A DNA stretch of 64,000 bases, from NCBI RefSeq assembly GCF_003725695.1, contig NZ_RJSE01000005.1, positions 161,096-225,095 on the forward strand, in the 5' to 3' direction. Position numbers and translations under genes: made by a program. Within the stretch, counting starts at the first letter, position 1, and the number at the start of each line of letters is the position of its first letter. Below the pieces are notes generated by a model. The model ran no database searches and was not told the origin of the DNA. It saw nothing but the letters and a program-made list of their open reading frames with translations. Source of the DNA: Nocardioides marmoriginsengisoli (GTDB lineage Bacteria > Actinomycetota > Actinomycetes > Propionibacteriales > Nocardioidaceae). Shown one piece after another: positions 9,722 through 16,556 of the stretch.

Positions 9722-9790
9722 GACGACGTGCTCCAGGAACGGAACGAGGCAGGTCGGGCACGGCCACGGGCACCTGCGGGGACGTCGTCA
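9721..9790 (-). promoter_or_regulatory. Candidate translational attenuator stem covering the ABC-F start
   Basis: In mRNA sense, TGACGACGT (9790-9782) and ACGTCGTCA (9729-9721) are perfect 9-base complements about 52 nt apart. The 5' arm includes the stop codon of the MKI leader; the 3' arm includes the A of the ABC-F ATG and lies just 3' of its GGAG. An inner 6-bp inverted repeat (9749-9754 with 9772-9777) nests inside. A ribosome stalled on the leader would cover the 5' arm and release the start. The mechanism is inferred; the base pairing is read directly. Confidence 0.6.
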
Positions 9791-9799
9791 GATCTTCAT
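9788..9799 (-). CDS. Three-codon leader peptide MKI upstream of ABC-F gene
   Basis: ATG AAG ATC TGA lies 67 nt before the ABC-F ATG. It begins 9 nt after a TAGGGT -10-like element, so the mRNA may be leaderless or nearly so. Its stop codon is inside the 5' arm of the stem that covers the ABC-F start. Very short leader peptides with a basic second residue are known regulators of erm and ABC-F resistance genes. Translation here is inferred from position, not demonstrated. Confidence 0.5.
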   Translation of the reverse strand: MKI

Positions 9800-9808
9800 G
9801 ATGGAACC

Positions 9809-9868
9809 ACCCTACCGAGGCCGGCACCGGGACCAAACCCCTTTTCCGGGCCCGGCCGTCGGTAGGGT
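9809..9868. promoter_or_regulatory. Divergent promoters with mirrored -10 elements
   Basis: ACCCTACCGA (9809-9818) and TCGGTAGGGT (9859-9868) are a perfect 10-bp inverted repeat, extended by GGCCGG (9819-9824) / CCGGCC (9852-9857). Each arm supplies a TAGGGT -10: minus strand at 9814-9809 toward the MKI leader, plus strand at 9863-9868 six bases before the DUF1801 ATG. On the minus strand TTTGGT (9837-9832) is a possible -35 with 17-bp spacing. An AAAA tract (9845-9842) sits four bases farther upstream, reminiscent of WhiB7-type promoters. Promoter and regulator assignments are inferred. Confidence 0.5.
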
Positions 9869-9874
9869 TCGCTC

Positions 9875-10216
9875 ATGGCTGCTGACTGGAGATCCGAGCT
9901 TGTCGACCTGATCCGCACGCTGATCCTCCAGGCCGCGCCGGACGCGGTCGAGGAGGCGAAGTGGCGCAAGGCCTCCAACCCGGACGGCGTGCCCACGTTC
10001 TCGCGCTCCGGGTTGATCTGCACGGTGGAGACCTACAAGGACAAGGTCAAGGTCACCTTCGCCAAGGGCGCCTCGCTCGCCGACCCGGACGGGCTGTTCA
10101 ACGCCAGCCTCGACGCCGGAACCCGTCGGGCGATCGACGTCTTCGCAGGCGACAGCCTCGACCAGGACGCGTTCGCGGACCTGGTCCGGGACGCGGTCGC
10201 GCTCAACCAGGCCTAG
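9875..10216 (+). CDS. DUF1801 domain protein
   Basis: A 113-residue protein with the DUF1801 pattern: an N-terminal helix (LVDLIRTLILQAAPDAVEEAKWRK), then a YKDKVKVTFAKGASLADPDGLFN strand block and a C-terminal helix. The family has a YdhG-like fold and no established biochemical role. The ATG at 9875 is six bases after a TAGGGT -10, suggesting a leaderless transcript. It is divergent from the ABC-F gene with a shared symmetric promoter, and convergent with the dehydratase gene 3 bases downstream. Confidence 0.8.
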   Translation: MAADWRSELVDLIRTLILQAAPDAVEEAKWRKASNPDGVPTFSRSGLICTVETYKDKVKVTFAKGASLADPDGLFNASLDAGTRRAIDVFAGDSLDQDAFADLVRDAVALNQA

Positions 10217-10219
10217 ACG

Positions 10220-11149
10220 TCACTCCTGGGCGAGCGTCGCCGGATCGGTGTTGGCGCCGCAGATCAGGACCGCCACCCGCTCGCCGGGTTCAGGGACGTA
10301 GGCGCCGGAGGTGAGGGCGGCGTAGGCCGCCGCCGCGCCGTACTCGGCCGGGATCCGGTAGCGCCCCCACAGGGCGGTGCGCGCTGCCGTGATGTCGTCG
10401 TCGCCGACCAGCACGGAGGTCGGACCGGTGCGCTGGGCGACCTCGAACGCGATCTCACCGACCCTCCGGGCGCCGAGGGAGTCGGCGGTGATGCCGGAGA
10501 CGGTCACGTCGACCGGACGGCCGGCGTCCAGGGCGGAGCGCAGCGTCGGGATGCTCGTGGGTTCGACTGCCACGATCCGGGCCCGGTCGTGCGCCGCCGC
10601 CGCGACGCCGGCGTACAGGCCGCCGCCGCCGACCGCGACCACGATGGTGTCGATGCTCGGCTCGTCCTCGAGGATCTCCAGCCCCAGGGTGCCCGCCCCG
10701 GCGACGACCTCGGACTGGTCGTAGGCGTGCACGAAGACGGCGTCCTGCTCGGCGGCGTGGGTGGTGGCCGCGTCGTACGCGTCGGCGTACTCGGTGCCCA
10801 CCTGGTGCACGACCGCGCCGTAGGCCCGTAAGCGGTCGACCTTCACCGCAGGCGCGTTCGCGGGCACGAAGACCGTGGCCGGGACGCCCAGCACGGAGGC
10901 GGCGTACGCGTTGGCCAGCCCGGCGTTGCCGCCGGAGGCGACCACGATGCCGTTCCGGTCGTCGAGCTCACCGCGCTCCCGGGCGGCCAGCTGCCGGTTG
11001 AAGGCACCGCGGGTCTTGAAGACCCCGGCGTGCTGCAGGAACTCGCACTTGATCCAGAGCCGGCCGTCGCCGGTGTCCAGCAGCGGCGTACGGCGGATCC
11101 GGCCCGCGATGCGCGCCTGGGCAGCCTCGACCTCGACCCGGGTGACCAA
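10220..11149 (-). CDS. PLP-dependent serine/threonine dehydratase family protein
   Basis: A 309-residue fold-type II PLP enzyme. The Schiff-base Lys is in FKTRGAFN (K45). ASGGNAGLANAYAA matches the substrate-binding S-G-N motif, and AVGGGGLYAG is the glycine loop for PLP phosphate. It lacks the C-terminal ACT-like regulatory domain of biosynthetic IlvA, so it resembles catabolic or short threonine/serine dehydratases. The only plausible start in frame is TTG 11149, four bases after the clgR stop, implying coupling to clgR. Substrate (Thr, Ser or another hydroxy-amino acid) is unproven. Confidence 0.85.
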   Translation of the reverse strand: MVTRVEVEAAQARIAGRIRRTPLLDTGDGRLWIKCEFLQHAGVFKTRGAFNRQLAARERGELDDRNGIVVASGGNAGLANAYAASVLGVPATVFVPANAPAVKVDRLRAYGAVVHQVGTEYADAYDAATTHAAEQDAVFVHAYDQSEVVAGAGTLGLEILEDEPSIDTIVVAVGGGGLYAGVAAAAHDRARIVAVEPTSIPTLRSALDAGRPVDVTVSGITADSLGARRVGEIAFEVAQRTGPTSVLVGDDDITAARTALWGRYRIPAEYGAAAAYAALTSGAYVPEPGERVAVLICGANTDPATLAQE

Positions 11150-11153
11150 GCGA

Positions 11154-11462
11154 TCAGGCAGCGGAGGCGACGACGTTGCCGCCGCGCGCAGGGACGCGTT
11201 CGACGGCGGCCTCGGCGATCAGGCGGGCCTCCTCGACGGCGACGGTGTCGCTGACCTCGCGGAGCACGTCGGAGAGCGGGACCTCGAGGGCTTCGCAGAG
11301 CGAGGCGAGGAGCTCGGAGGAGGCTTCCTTCTGACCGCGCTCGATCTCGGAGATGTAGCCCAGACTGATCCGGGCGTCCGAGGAGAGCTCGCGCAGGGTC
11401 ATGCCACGACGCATCCGCTCAGCGCGCAACACGTCACCGAGTTGCCGGCGAAACAGCACCAT
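11154..11462 (-). CDS. clgR: ClgR-type XRE-family transcriptional regulator
   Basis: 102 residues from ATG 11462, chosen because AGGAG lies 8 bases upstream and because family members begin MVLFRRQLGDVLR. The helix-turn-helix (MTLRELSSDARISLGYISEIERGQKEASSELLASLCEAL) and the PLSDVLREVSD extension match ClgR, the actinobacterial activator of clp protease and chaperone genes. The C terminus ends in VASAA; nonpolar Ala-Ala ends are typical ClpP degradation signals, and ClgR is a known Clp substrate in Streptomyces. A perfect palindrome overlaps the likely -10. Confidence 0.88.
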   Translation of the reverse strand: MVLFRRQLGDVLRAERMRRGMTLRELSSDARISLGYISEIERGQKEASSELLASLCEALEVPLSDVLREVSDTVAVEEARLIAEAAVERVPARGGNVVASAA

Positions 11463-11496
11463 CCCGCGATCTCCTCTTCGTCCTGCTGAGCCCAAC

Positions 11497-11508
11497 GCTA
11501 CCGGTAGC
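11497..11508. promoter_or_regulatory. 12-bp perfect palindrome in the clgR promoter
   Basis: GCTACCGGTAGC is self-complementary and lies about 35 bp before the clgR ATG. On the minus strand TAGCGT overlapping its edge could serve as the -10. It does not closely fit the CGC-N5-GCG ClgR box, so the bound factor is unknown. Confidence 0.4.
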
Positions 11509-11552
11509 CAGGTTCTTCCCGACCAGAACTCGACCAACGGGACGGACTTTCT

Positions 11553-12053
11553 CTACGGAATTGTCCGGTACCGGCCCCGGCGGTGCTCCAGCGGGCTCTC
11601 GTCGTCGACGATCAGCAGGTCCTCGATGCTCGTCACGACCAGCTGGGACCAGGCTTCCTCGCGCAGCTCTTCGACGCGGACCAGCGCCCGGGTCCGGTCG
11701 GCCAGGACCGGCCCGTGCTCGGTCTGCTCCCACTCCCCCGTCCGGAACGGTCCGCCGGGGGCCGGTGCGGTGCCGGCGAAGGCCTCGGCCAGGTCGCGAT
11801 CGGCCCAGGTCAGCAGCTGGACGACCGCGCGGCCACCGGGTGCGAGCGCCTCGGTCAGCGCCGCGTCGGGGTCGAGCAGCCCGAGGATCCGACCCGGGTC
11901 CCCGTTGGCGACCATCAGCGACGACACGGTGAGCCCGACCCGGTCCGCGCCGGAGCCGGCGGTCCACAGCGAGACCGCCCCGCCGAGGCGACCGCGGAAG
12001 CGTCGTACCGGGTCCGGCGGCTCGGCGAAGGGGTTCGTGGAGTGGATCGTCAA
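11553..12053 (-). CDS. Flavin reductase-like / FMN-binding split-barrel protein
   Basis: 166 residues with the flavin_reductase-like pattern: RLGGAVSLWTAGSGADRVGLTVSSLMVANGDPGRILGLLDPDA, in which T-VSS is the isoalloxazine-contact segment. It probably binds FMN; no partner oxygenase is adjacent. Its TTG start (12053) overlaps the acyltransferase stop as TTGA, so translation is coupled. The C-terminal half (ALVRVEELREEAWSQLVVTSIEDL) completes the barrel. The reaction is not assignable. Confidence 0.75.
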   Translation of the reverse strand: MTIHSTNPFAEPPDPVRRFRGRLGGAVSLWTAGSGADRVGLTVSSLMVANGDPGRILGLLDPDAALTEALAPGGRAVVQLLTWADRDLAEAFAGTAPAPGGPFRTGEWEQTEHGPVLADRTRALVRVEELREEAWSQLVVTSIEDLLIVDDESPLEHRRGRYRTIP

Positions 12054-12841
12054 GATGCTTGCGGCTCGGCGGCCCGGGAGTCGTCGCCGTCGTCGTCGGC
12101 AGCGGTCTCCGGGGCCGGCTCAGCGGCCGCGGCCTTCTCGGCGGCCTTCGCGGCGACCTCGGCCTTCTTCTGCTCCTCCTTGGCCCGGGAGGCGTACATG
12201 TCGACGTACTCCTGGCCGGAGAGGCGCATGATCTCGTACATGATCTCGTCGGTGACCGAGCGCAGGATGTAGCGGTCGTTCTCCATGCCCTCGTAGCGCT
12301 CGAAGTTCAGCGGCTTGCCGAACCGGACCACCGGACGGGTGATGGTGCCGAACTTCTTGCCCGGAGGGGCGACCACGTCGGTGCCGATCACCGCGACCGG
12401 GATCACCGGGACCCCGGTCTCCAGGGCCAGCCGGGCGACGCCGGTCTTGCCGCGGTAGAGCCGGCCGTCGTGCGAGCGGGTGCCCTCGGGGAAGATCCCG
12501 AACATGTCGCCCTCGGCGAGGATCCCCTTCGCCGAGCTGAGCGCACCCTCGGCGGCTGAGGCACCGGAGCGGTCGATCGGCACCTGGCCGGCGCCGGAGA
12601 AGAACAGCTTCTGGAACCAGCCCTTGATGCCGGGGGTGTTGAAGTACTCGGCCTTGGCCACGAAGGTGACCCGGCGCGAGAGCGTGAGCGGCATGAAGAG
12701 CCAGTCCGCGTAGGAGAGGTGGTTGCTCGCCAGGATGGCCGGACCCTCGACCGGGAGGTTCTCGGCGCCCTCGGTGCGCGGCCGGAAGACGACCCGCAGC
12801 AGCGGCCCGATCGCCACGAACTTCAGGAACCAGTAGAACAA
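12050..12841 (-). CDS. 1-acyl-sn-glycerol-3-phosphate acyltransferase (PlsC family)
   Basis: A 263-residue protein with acyltransferase block I NHLSYAD (H-x4-D), block III FPEGTRS and block IV VPVIPVAVIG. It acylates lysophosphatidic acid or a related lysolipid at the membrane. The TTG start at 12841 is fixed by a near-perfect AGGAGGTG about 6 bases upstream. About 40 C-terminal residues form an Ala/Glu/Lys-rich acidic tail that family members usually lack. By gene order it corresponds to the M. tuberculosis Rv2182c position. Confidence 0.9.
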   Translation of the reverse strand: MFYWFLKFVAIGPLLRVVFRPRTEGAENLPVEGPAILASNHLSYADWLFMPLTLSRRVTFVAKAEYFNTPGIKGWFQKLFFSGAGQVPIDRSGASAAEGALSSAKGILAEGDMFGIFPEGTRSHDGRLYRGKTGVARLALETGVPVIPVAVIGTDVVAPPGKKFGTITRPVVRFGKPLNFERYEGMENDRYILRSVTDEIMYEIMRLSGQEYVDMYASRAKEEQKKAEVAAKAAEKAAAAEPAPETAADDDGDDSRAAEPQAS

Positions 12842-12947
12842 CTCGTCACCTCCTCGACACCTGAACGGTCACCCGAACCCTAGCCCCTCCACCAGGTGCG
12901 TGAAACGATGAGTGCATCTGCTGATACACCGCCGAAGTGAGGTTCTC

Positions 12948-13715
12948 GTGTCCTTGGCCCCCCACGCCGAGCCGTTCTACGCCGACGGTACGCCGGACGC
13001 CTCCGGACGTCGCGTCGGCGTCCTGCTCAGCCACGGTTTCACCGGGTCCCCGGCGTCGGTCGTCCCCTGGGGTCGGCACCTCGCCGGACTCGGCTACGCG
13101 GTCGCCGTACCGCGGCTGCCGGGGCACGGCACCACCTGGCAGGAGATGGCCGAGACCCGGTACGACGACTACTACGCGGCGATCGAGTCCGAGTTCGAGG
13201 CGCTCAAGGCCCGCTGCGACGTCGTGGTGGTCGGCGGCCTCTCGATGGGCGGCTGCCTGACGCTGAACCTGGCCGAGCGGCGCGCCGGAGAGATCGCCGG
13301 ACTGGTGATGGTGAACCCCGCCGTCGCGAGCACCAACAAGCAGCTGTTGCTGCTCCCGGTGATGAAGCACCTGACCAAGGCGTTCCCCGCGATCGGCAAC
13401 GACATCAAGAAGGACGGCGTCCTCGAGTACGCCTATCCGAAGACGCCGCTGAAGCCGCTCGCCTCGATGCTCGCGGCCTGGAAGCAGGTCCGGGCAGACC
13501 TGGCCAAGGTGACCGCGCCGGTGCTGCTGTTCCGCTCGGCCGACGACCACGTGGTGGATCCGTCCTCGGCCGCGATCATCCTGGCGGGGGTCTCCTCCAC
13601 CGAGGCGACCGAGCGGGTCCTGACCGAGAGCTATCACGTGGCCACCCTGGACAACGACGCCGAGACGATCTTCACCGAGTCGGCCGACTTCATCGCCCGG
13701 GTGACGGCGCCGTGA
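12948..13715 (+). CDS. Alpha/beta hydrolase (carboxylesterase / monoacylglycerol lipase-like)
   Basis: 255 residues from GTG 12948 (GAGG five bases upstream). VLLSHGFTGSP is the oxyanion loop, GGLSMGG the nucleophile elbow (Ser), SADDHVVDP gives Asp and ESYHVATLD gives His. The short cap region fits bacterial carboxylesterases of the Est30 type, acting on small acyl esters in the cytoplasm. Its TGA overlaps the GTG of the next gene, starting a three-gene coupled operon. Confidence 0.88.
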   Translation: MSLAPHAEPFYADGTPDASGRRVGVLLSHGFTGSPASVVPWGRHLAGLGYAVAVPRLPGHGTTWQEMAETRYDDYYAAIESEFEALKARCDVVVVGGLSMGGCLTLNLAERRAGEIAGLVMVNPAVASTNKQLLLLPVMKHLTKAFPAIGNDIKKDGVLEYAYPKTPLKPLASMLAAWKQVRADLAKVTAPVLLFRSADDHVVDPSSAAIILAGVSSTEATERVLTESYHVATLDNDAETIFTESADFIARVTAP

Positions 13716-14149
13716 GCGTCGGCGACGAGAGCGCCCGCCGGGCGCAGGAGGACGCGGACTTCCAGCGGATCGTCGAGGGGTACGGCGAGCGCCCGGAGTT
13801 CCCGGAACTGGTGGTCCCGGAGGTCGTCGAGCCGCAGGCCGAGCTGGCCGGGCCGGTCATCGACGGACCTCCCGAGCTGGCCGAGTCGCCGTGGGCGGAC
13901 GACGACCACTTCGTGCCACCGCCGCCTCCCGCCGCGCCGATGCCCCGAGGTATCCGCGGGCTGGCCTGGAGCGGGCTGTTCGGCGTCCCGATCCTGGTGC
14001 TGATCTCGATCATGGTGGACGTGTCGCTGCCGACGCCGATCCCGTTGCTGCTGCTGATCTGGTTCGTCGGCGGCTTCGGCTACCTGGTCGCCACGATGGC
14101 CGGCGGCCCCGACCCGGACTCGGGCTGGGACGACGGGACCGCCCTGTGA
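13712..14149 (+). CDS. Hypothetical two-helix membrane protein
   Basis: 145 residues, not recognised. The N-terminal 85 residues are acidic and Pro/Glu-rich (VVPEVVEPQAEL, then PPPPPAAPMP), probably disordered. Two hydrophobic helices follow (about 90-107, LFGVPILVLISIMVDV; about 112-130, LLLLIWFVGGFGYLVA), then an acidic tail (DPDSGWDDGTAL). Overlaps of GTGA type at both ends show coupling to the hydrolase before and the TIGR00300 protein after. Comparable small proteins are common in actinobacteria without assigned role. Confidence 0.7.
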   Translation: MSVGDESARRAQEDADFQRIVEGYGERPEFPELVVPEVVEPQAELAGPVIDGPPELAESPWADDDHFVPPPPPAAPMPRGIRGLAWSGLFGVPILVLISIMVDVSLPTPIPLLLLIWFVGGFGYLVATMAGGPDPDSGWDDGTAL

Positions 14150-15381
14150 CGTCCACCGACACCGTCGAGATCAGCGGCCACCTGATGGACTCGGGGATCC
14201 TCTCCCGGGTCCTCGACGACATCCGCGAGTACGGCGGCGACTACGTGATCGTCCGCTTCGACCTCGGTCACGACGCCGGCGACATCTCGCACGCCGAGCT
14301 GAAGGTCTCCGCCGAGGACGACGAGGCGCTGCAACGGCTGCTGATGCGGCTGCAGACCCGCGGCGTCAACCAGGTCGACCCGGGGGTCGCGGCGGTCAAG
14401 GTCACCGAGCAGGACGGGGTCTTCCCGGACGGGTTCTACTCCAGCACCAACCTGGAGACCCAGGTCCGCCTGGACAAGTCCTGGCTGCCGGTCGCGAACC
14501 CGGAGATGGACTGCGGGCTGATCGTCGAGGACACCGAGGGCGAGCCCCGGATCCACACGCTGCCGATGGCGGACGTGCGCGCCGGGATGAAGGTGATCTG
14601 CGGGGCCTCCGGGATCCGGGTCGACGTCCCGGTGGTGGCGGACACGGGCGGATTCGGCTTCATGGAGTCCGACGTGTCCAGCGAGAAGCCCCAGGCAGTC
14701 CTGGTCCGGCAGGTGGCCGACGGGATGCGCGAGGCGAAGGCAGCCGGCAAGAAGGTCCTCTGGGTCGGCGGGCCGGGCGTGGTGCACACCGGAGCTGCCC
14801 CGGCGATGGTCGAGCTGGTCAACGCCGGGTACGTCGACGTGCTCTTCGCCGGCAATGCGCTGGCGACGCACGACATCGAGTCCGCCCTCTACGGCACCTC
14901 GCTGGGCATCGACCTCGCCCGCGGCCAGGGCGTCGAGCACGGCCACGAGCATCACATCCGGGCGATCAACACGATCCGCAAGGCCGGCTCGATCCGTGCC
15001 GCCGTCGAGACCGGGGTCCTGACCGGCGGGATCATGCACGCCCTGGTCAAGCAGGAGAAGTCGTTCGTCCTGGTCGGCTCGGTCCGCGACGACGGGCCGT
15101 TGCCGGACGTCTACACCGACGTGATCGACGGCCAGAGGGCGATGCGCGCCGAGCTCACCGACGTCGGCTTCTGCCTGATGGTCGCGACCATGCTGCACTC
15201 GGTCGCCACCGGGAACATCCTGCCGGCCTCGATTCCGCTCGTCTGCGTGGACATCAACCCCGCGACGGTGACGAAGCTCGCGGACCGGGGCTCGTCCCAG
15301 GCCCGCGGGATCGTCACGGACGTCGGGTTGTTCCTGGAGCAGCTGGCCGGGGAGCTGGTGCCGGAGTACCGGCGGCGGTAG
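14146..15381 (+). CDS. TIGR00300-family LOR/SDH protein (alternate ornithine cyclodeaminase-like)
   Basis: 411 residues from GTG 14146, overlapping the preceding stop. The N-terminal LOR/SDH segment (SGHLMDSGILSRVLDDIREYGGDYVIVRFDLGHD) is followed by a Rossmann-like C-terminal domain with VLWVGGPGVVHTGAAPAM and DVLFAGNALATHDIESALYGTSLG. Characterised relatives include a methanogen alternate ornithine cyclodeaminase and the C-terminal half of cyanobacterial ArgZ/AgrE. Ornithine-to-proline conversion is therefore the best guess. The usual N-terminal arginine dihydrolase domain is absent. The neighbouring esterase offers no obvious metabolic link. Confidence 0.82.
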   Translation: MTSTDTVEISGHLMDSGILSRVLDDIREYGGDYVIVRFDLGHDAGDISHAELKVSAEDDEALQRLLMRLQTRGVNQVDPGVAAVKVTEQDGVFPDGFYSSTNLETQVRLDKSWLPVANPEMDCGLIVEDTEGEPRIHTLPMADVRAGMKVICGASGIRVDVPVVADTGGFGFMESDVSSEKPQAVLVRQVADGMREAKAAGKKVLWVGGPGVVHTGAAPAMVELVNAGYVDVLFAGNALATHDIESALYGTSLGIDLARGQGVEHGHEHHIRAINTIRKAGSIRAAVETGVLTGGIMHALVKQEKSFVLVGSVRDDGPLPDVYTDVIDGQRAMRAELTDVGFCLMVATMLHSVATGNILPASIPLVCVDINPATVTKLADRGSSQARGIVTDVGLFLEQLAGELVPEYRRR

Positions 15382-15435
15382 TCGTAGAGGAGCCCGCTCG
15401 TCCGAGCATGCAGGTGTGCGTCGCCACCGTTTCGT

Positions 15436-16005
15436 TCACGGCGGCGAGGAATGCTCGCAGGCTTCCTTACCTAGCAACAGGTCATCGAACTCAGACGGAT
15501 TCACGCAGATGCCCTGCGACTCTCGAAGGAGCCTGACGAGGGAGGGTGGCGGTGTCCAGAGGCCACCGGGAACCCATCCGAGATGTTCTCGAACCGTGTC
15601 GTCATCGAGCTCGGGGAGGACCCACCTAGTGACGCCATGAGCGCCACTGAATCCCTCAAGAACCCAAACCCAATCTCGATCAGCAGTCACCGAGCTTCCT
15701 TCCCGGAACAGAGGGCCCCGGGTAAGGGGATCACCGCGGCCGCCTGCGGACATAAATATCAGAGATCGGCCCGGCCGTCGCCGCGGCGAACGGATGGCGG
15801 CCGTTGCGCTGTAACCGGTGATGACGTCGTACGACGCGGGAGACCCGCGCTCCGAGGTGCTGCTACACGACGGCGCCGAGTGGTGGTGGCGGTCGTAGAC
15901 GAAGGTCGCGGACGGAGTAGCCGCAACGGCCGATGCCTCGGCCTGGTGCCAGATCCCTATCCAGGCAAAGACCATGGCCATGGCCGTGGCAAGCGCCCGA
16001 AGCAT
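15436..16005 (-). CDS. Orphan hypothetical protein in a low-GC patch
   Basis: An open frame of 189 residues that I do not recognise. From ATG 16005 it starts with a secretion-like segment (LATAMAMVFAWIGIWHQAEASA). An internal ATG at 15753 begins MSAGGRGDPL, parallel to MSAGRRGDLL at the start of the next ORF, and both ATGs sit at the same place in a 65-bp direct repeat. The real gene may therefore be 15436-15753 (105 residues). Later text includes ADRDWVWVLEGF and HLGWVPGGLWTPPPSLVRLLRE. Base composition is visibly less GC-rich than the flanks, suggesting recent acquisition. Confidence 0.45.
   Translation of the reverse strand: MLRALATAMAMVFAWIGIWHQAEASAVAATPSATFVYDRHHHSAPSCSSTSERGSPASYDVITGYSATAAIRSPRRRPGRSLIFMSAGGRGDPLTRGPLFREGSSVTADRDWVWVLEGFSGAHGVTRWVLPELDDDTVREHLGWVPGGLWTPPPSLVRLLRESQGICVNPSEFDDLLLGKEACEHSSPP
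15731..15795. repeat. 65-bp direct repeat, copy 1
   Basis: Matches 16479-16543 at 61 of 65 positions (offset 748). It includes the identical run covering ATATCAGAGATCGGCCCGG and on to CGAACGGAT. On the minus strand it ends in a GATATT-like element and an ATG (15753), so each copy carries what looks like a promoter plus the first codons of an ORF. Confidence 0.85.
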
Positions 16006-16021
16006 CGGTCGACACGCGCGG

Positions 16022-16501
16022 TCACTTCGTGAACTCCTGTCCGATCAAGGTCCCTGTGCTCGGCGAGATCAGGACCCGGTAGCCGCTCCAGGTTGACGCG
16101 GCAATCAGCCCTTTCTCGGTGAGTTCGATCGAGACGAATGCGTCTGACTCTCCTGTTGTGGGGAGCTCGGCTCGCCAGGAGACGTGGGCGTCCGGTCCCA
16201 CCCCGACCAAGTTCCTCACGGCTGCGTGTCCGCCAGGCGGGTCCAACAACACGACGGCCGCCGTACCGGATGACAACGCGATTAGGTCAAGCACCGGCAA
16301 ACCATCGAGCATCCCCTCCCATGCGATTGAAGGATCGTCGCGTGAAACCCGAAGTCGCCCGTCGTGCACCGAGAACCAAGCTGTCATTGGAGCGGCACTC
16401 CCTTGCCGAAGCTCGACAGCGGAATTCGAACCCAGGAGTATCCAGTCATGATCCGCACCTTCTCCCCCGAGTAGGAGGTCGCCGCGGCGACCTGCGGACA
16501 T
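16022..16501 (-). CDS. Orphan hypothetical protein, beta-rich
   Basis: 159 residues, not assignable to a family with confidence. The pattern of short beta-strands (DHDWILLGSNSAVELRQGS, TAWFSVHDGRLRVSRDD, TEKGLIAASTWSGYRVLISPSTGTLIGQEFTK) resembles beta-propeller or sandwich proteins. The WSGYRVLI-P-TG ending is a form seen in small bacterial hypotheticals. ATG 16501 lies inside repeat copy 2 with no Shine-Dalgarno, only an AT-rich TGATATTC before it. Composition is lower in GC than neighbours. It is followed after 16 nt by the other orphan ORF on the same strand. Confidence 0.5.
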   Translation of the reverse strand: MSAGRRGDLLLGGEGADHDWILLGSNSAVELRQGSAAPMTAWFSVHDGRLRVSRDDPSIAWEGMLDGLPVLDLIALSSGTAAVVLLDPPGGHAAVRNLVGVGPDAHVSWRAELPTTGESDAFVSIELTEKGLIAASTWSGYRVLISPSTGTLIGQEFTK

Positions 16502-16543
16502 GAATATCAGAGATCGGCCCGGCCGTCGCCGCGGCGAACGGAT
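16479..16543. repeat. 65-bp direct repeat, copy 2
   Basis: Partner of 15731-15795, with four mismatches. It spans most of the gap between the TadG-like gene stop (16557) and the start of the 159-residue ORF, and includes that ORF's first codons. The arrangement suggests duplication of a 5' region with its gene, followed by divergence of the coding parts. Confidence 0.85.
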
Positions 16544-16556
16544 CTTTGTCCAGCAG

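Noticed and set aside
15382-16556. Insertion sequence in the low-GC patch
   Set aside because: No transposase, terminal inverted repeats or target duplication could be found; only a direct repeat is present.
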